A stretch of DNA of 5,784 nt from Gammaproteobacteria bacterium. GTDB taxonomy: Bacteria > Pseudomonadota > Gammaproteobacteria > Thiomicrospirales > Thiomicrospiraceae. Position 1 is the stretch's first letter. Each line of letters opens with the position of its first letter. Below the pieces are notes generated by a model that ran no database searches, was not told the origin of the DNA, and saw nothing but the letters and a program-made list of their open reading frames with translations. The stretch is taken from assembly GCA_013153955.1 (NCBI GenBank), contig JAADDM010000152.1, forward strand, positions 1 to 5,784, in the 5' to 3' direction. Positions 5,475 through 5,784 of this stretch are shown piece by piece. The position numbers were made by a program, and so were the translations under genes.

Positions 5475-5784
5475 ATGATTGAAACTGATCGCATTGTCGG
5501 CAGTCAGGAAGTGGCTGATGATATTTATACAGCCCCCTCTGTTCGTCCACAGCAGATAGATGAATACATTGGTCAAACAGCTGTTCGAGAGCAGTTACAA
5601 CTGTCGATGGATGCTGCTAAGATGCGAAATGAACAGTTAGATCACGTGTTGCTCTACGGGCCACCAGGCCTGGGTAAAACCACTTTGTCTAATATTATTG
5701 CGCAGGAGATGGGTGTAACGTTACGCCAAACCTCCGGGCCTGTGATTGAAAAACCCGGTGATCTTGCTGCCATTTTGACTCGTT
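5475..5784 (+). CDS. ruvB: Holliday-junction helicase RuvB, N-terminal part (3' end outside window)
   Basis: An open frame begins with ATG at 5475 and runs off the window, giving 103 complete codons out of the roughly 340 usual for RuvB. It is the AAA+ ATPase that drives branch migration with RuvA. The start MIETDRIV resembles E. coli MIEADRLI. Family blocks are VRPQQIDEYIGQ (23-34), LDHVLLYGPPGLGKTTL (55-71) with the Walker A P-loop GPPGLGKT at 62-69, and TSGPVIEKPGDLAAILT (86-102). Walker B and the sensor regions lie beyond the end. The ATG follows the ruvA TAA with no intervening base. AAGGGG at 5458-5463, inside ruvA, is the likely ribosome binding site 11 nt upstream. Confidence 0.97.
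   Translation, partial: MIETDRIVGSQEVADDIYTAPSVRPQQIDEYIGQTAVREQLQLSMDAAKMRNEQLDHVLLYGPPGLGKTTLSNIIAQEMGVTLRQTSGPVIEKPGDLAAILTR

Noticed and set aside
5242..5576. A + strand open frame (5242-5478) and a - strand open frame (5364-5576) over the ruvA-ruvB junction
   Set aside because: They are alternate-frame shadows of ruvA and ruvB, whose reading frames are strongly supported by conserved motifs.
1..5784. Mobile element, CRISPR array, tRNA or novel defence system
   Set aside because: No terminal repeats, transposase or integrase motifs, regularly spaced repeats or tRNA-like folds were seen; almost all of the window is filled by recognisable housekeeping genes.

Overview
This is an ordinary chromosomal housekeeping segment, most likely from a gammaproteobacterium of moderate GC content (mid-40s percent by eye). 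The protein sequences are close in style to free-living gammaproteobacteria. A DUF502 membrane protein in front of aspS, and an aspS to ruvC-ruvA-ruvB block, are arrangements I know from that class. A lineage such as Thiomicrospira/Hydrogenovibrio or Methylophaga is a guess from composition and gene style, not something shown by the sequence. All genes lie on the + strand. I see no mobile element, CRISPR array, tRNA or rRNA, and no undescribed system.

Layout: (1) 1-327 is the C-terminal end of a CBS-domain protein cut by the window edge. (2) 328-560 is a 233-bp AT-rich intergenic region with a weak terminator-like hairpin and a good sigma70-type promoter. (3) 561-1190 encodes a DUF502 inner-membrane protein with a GTG start. 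(4) 1191-1314 is an aspS leader region with a possible promoter. (5) 1315-3099 is aspS, full length, carrying the two anticodon-binding-domain residues expected of a non-discriminating AspRS. (6) 3159-4226 is nadA, quinolinate synthase, with all Fe-S ligands. (7) 4227-4302 holds a terminator-like hairpin and the ruvC ribosome binding site. (8) 4303-4821 is ruvC (TTG start), 4836-5474 is ruvA, and ruvB begins at 5475 and runs off the window end; these three are tightly packed.

Functionally there are three units: translation (aspS, perhaps with the DUF502 gene), NAD biosynthesis (nadA), and Holliday-junction processing (RuvAB branch migration plus RuvC resolution). The points most worth checking are the predicted dual tRNA-Asp/tRNA-Asn charging by AspRS, which would require GatCAB elsewhere in the genome, and the presence of nadA in the slot where many gammaproteobacteria have yebC (and nudB) between aspS and ruvC.
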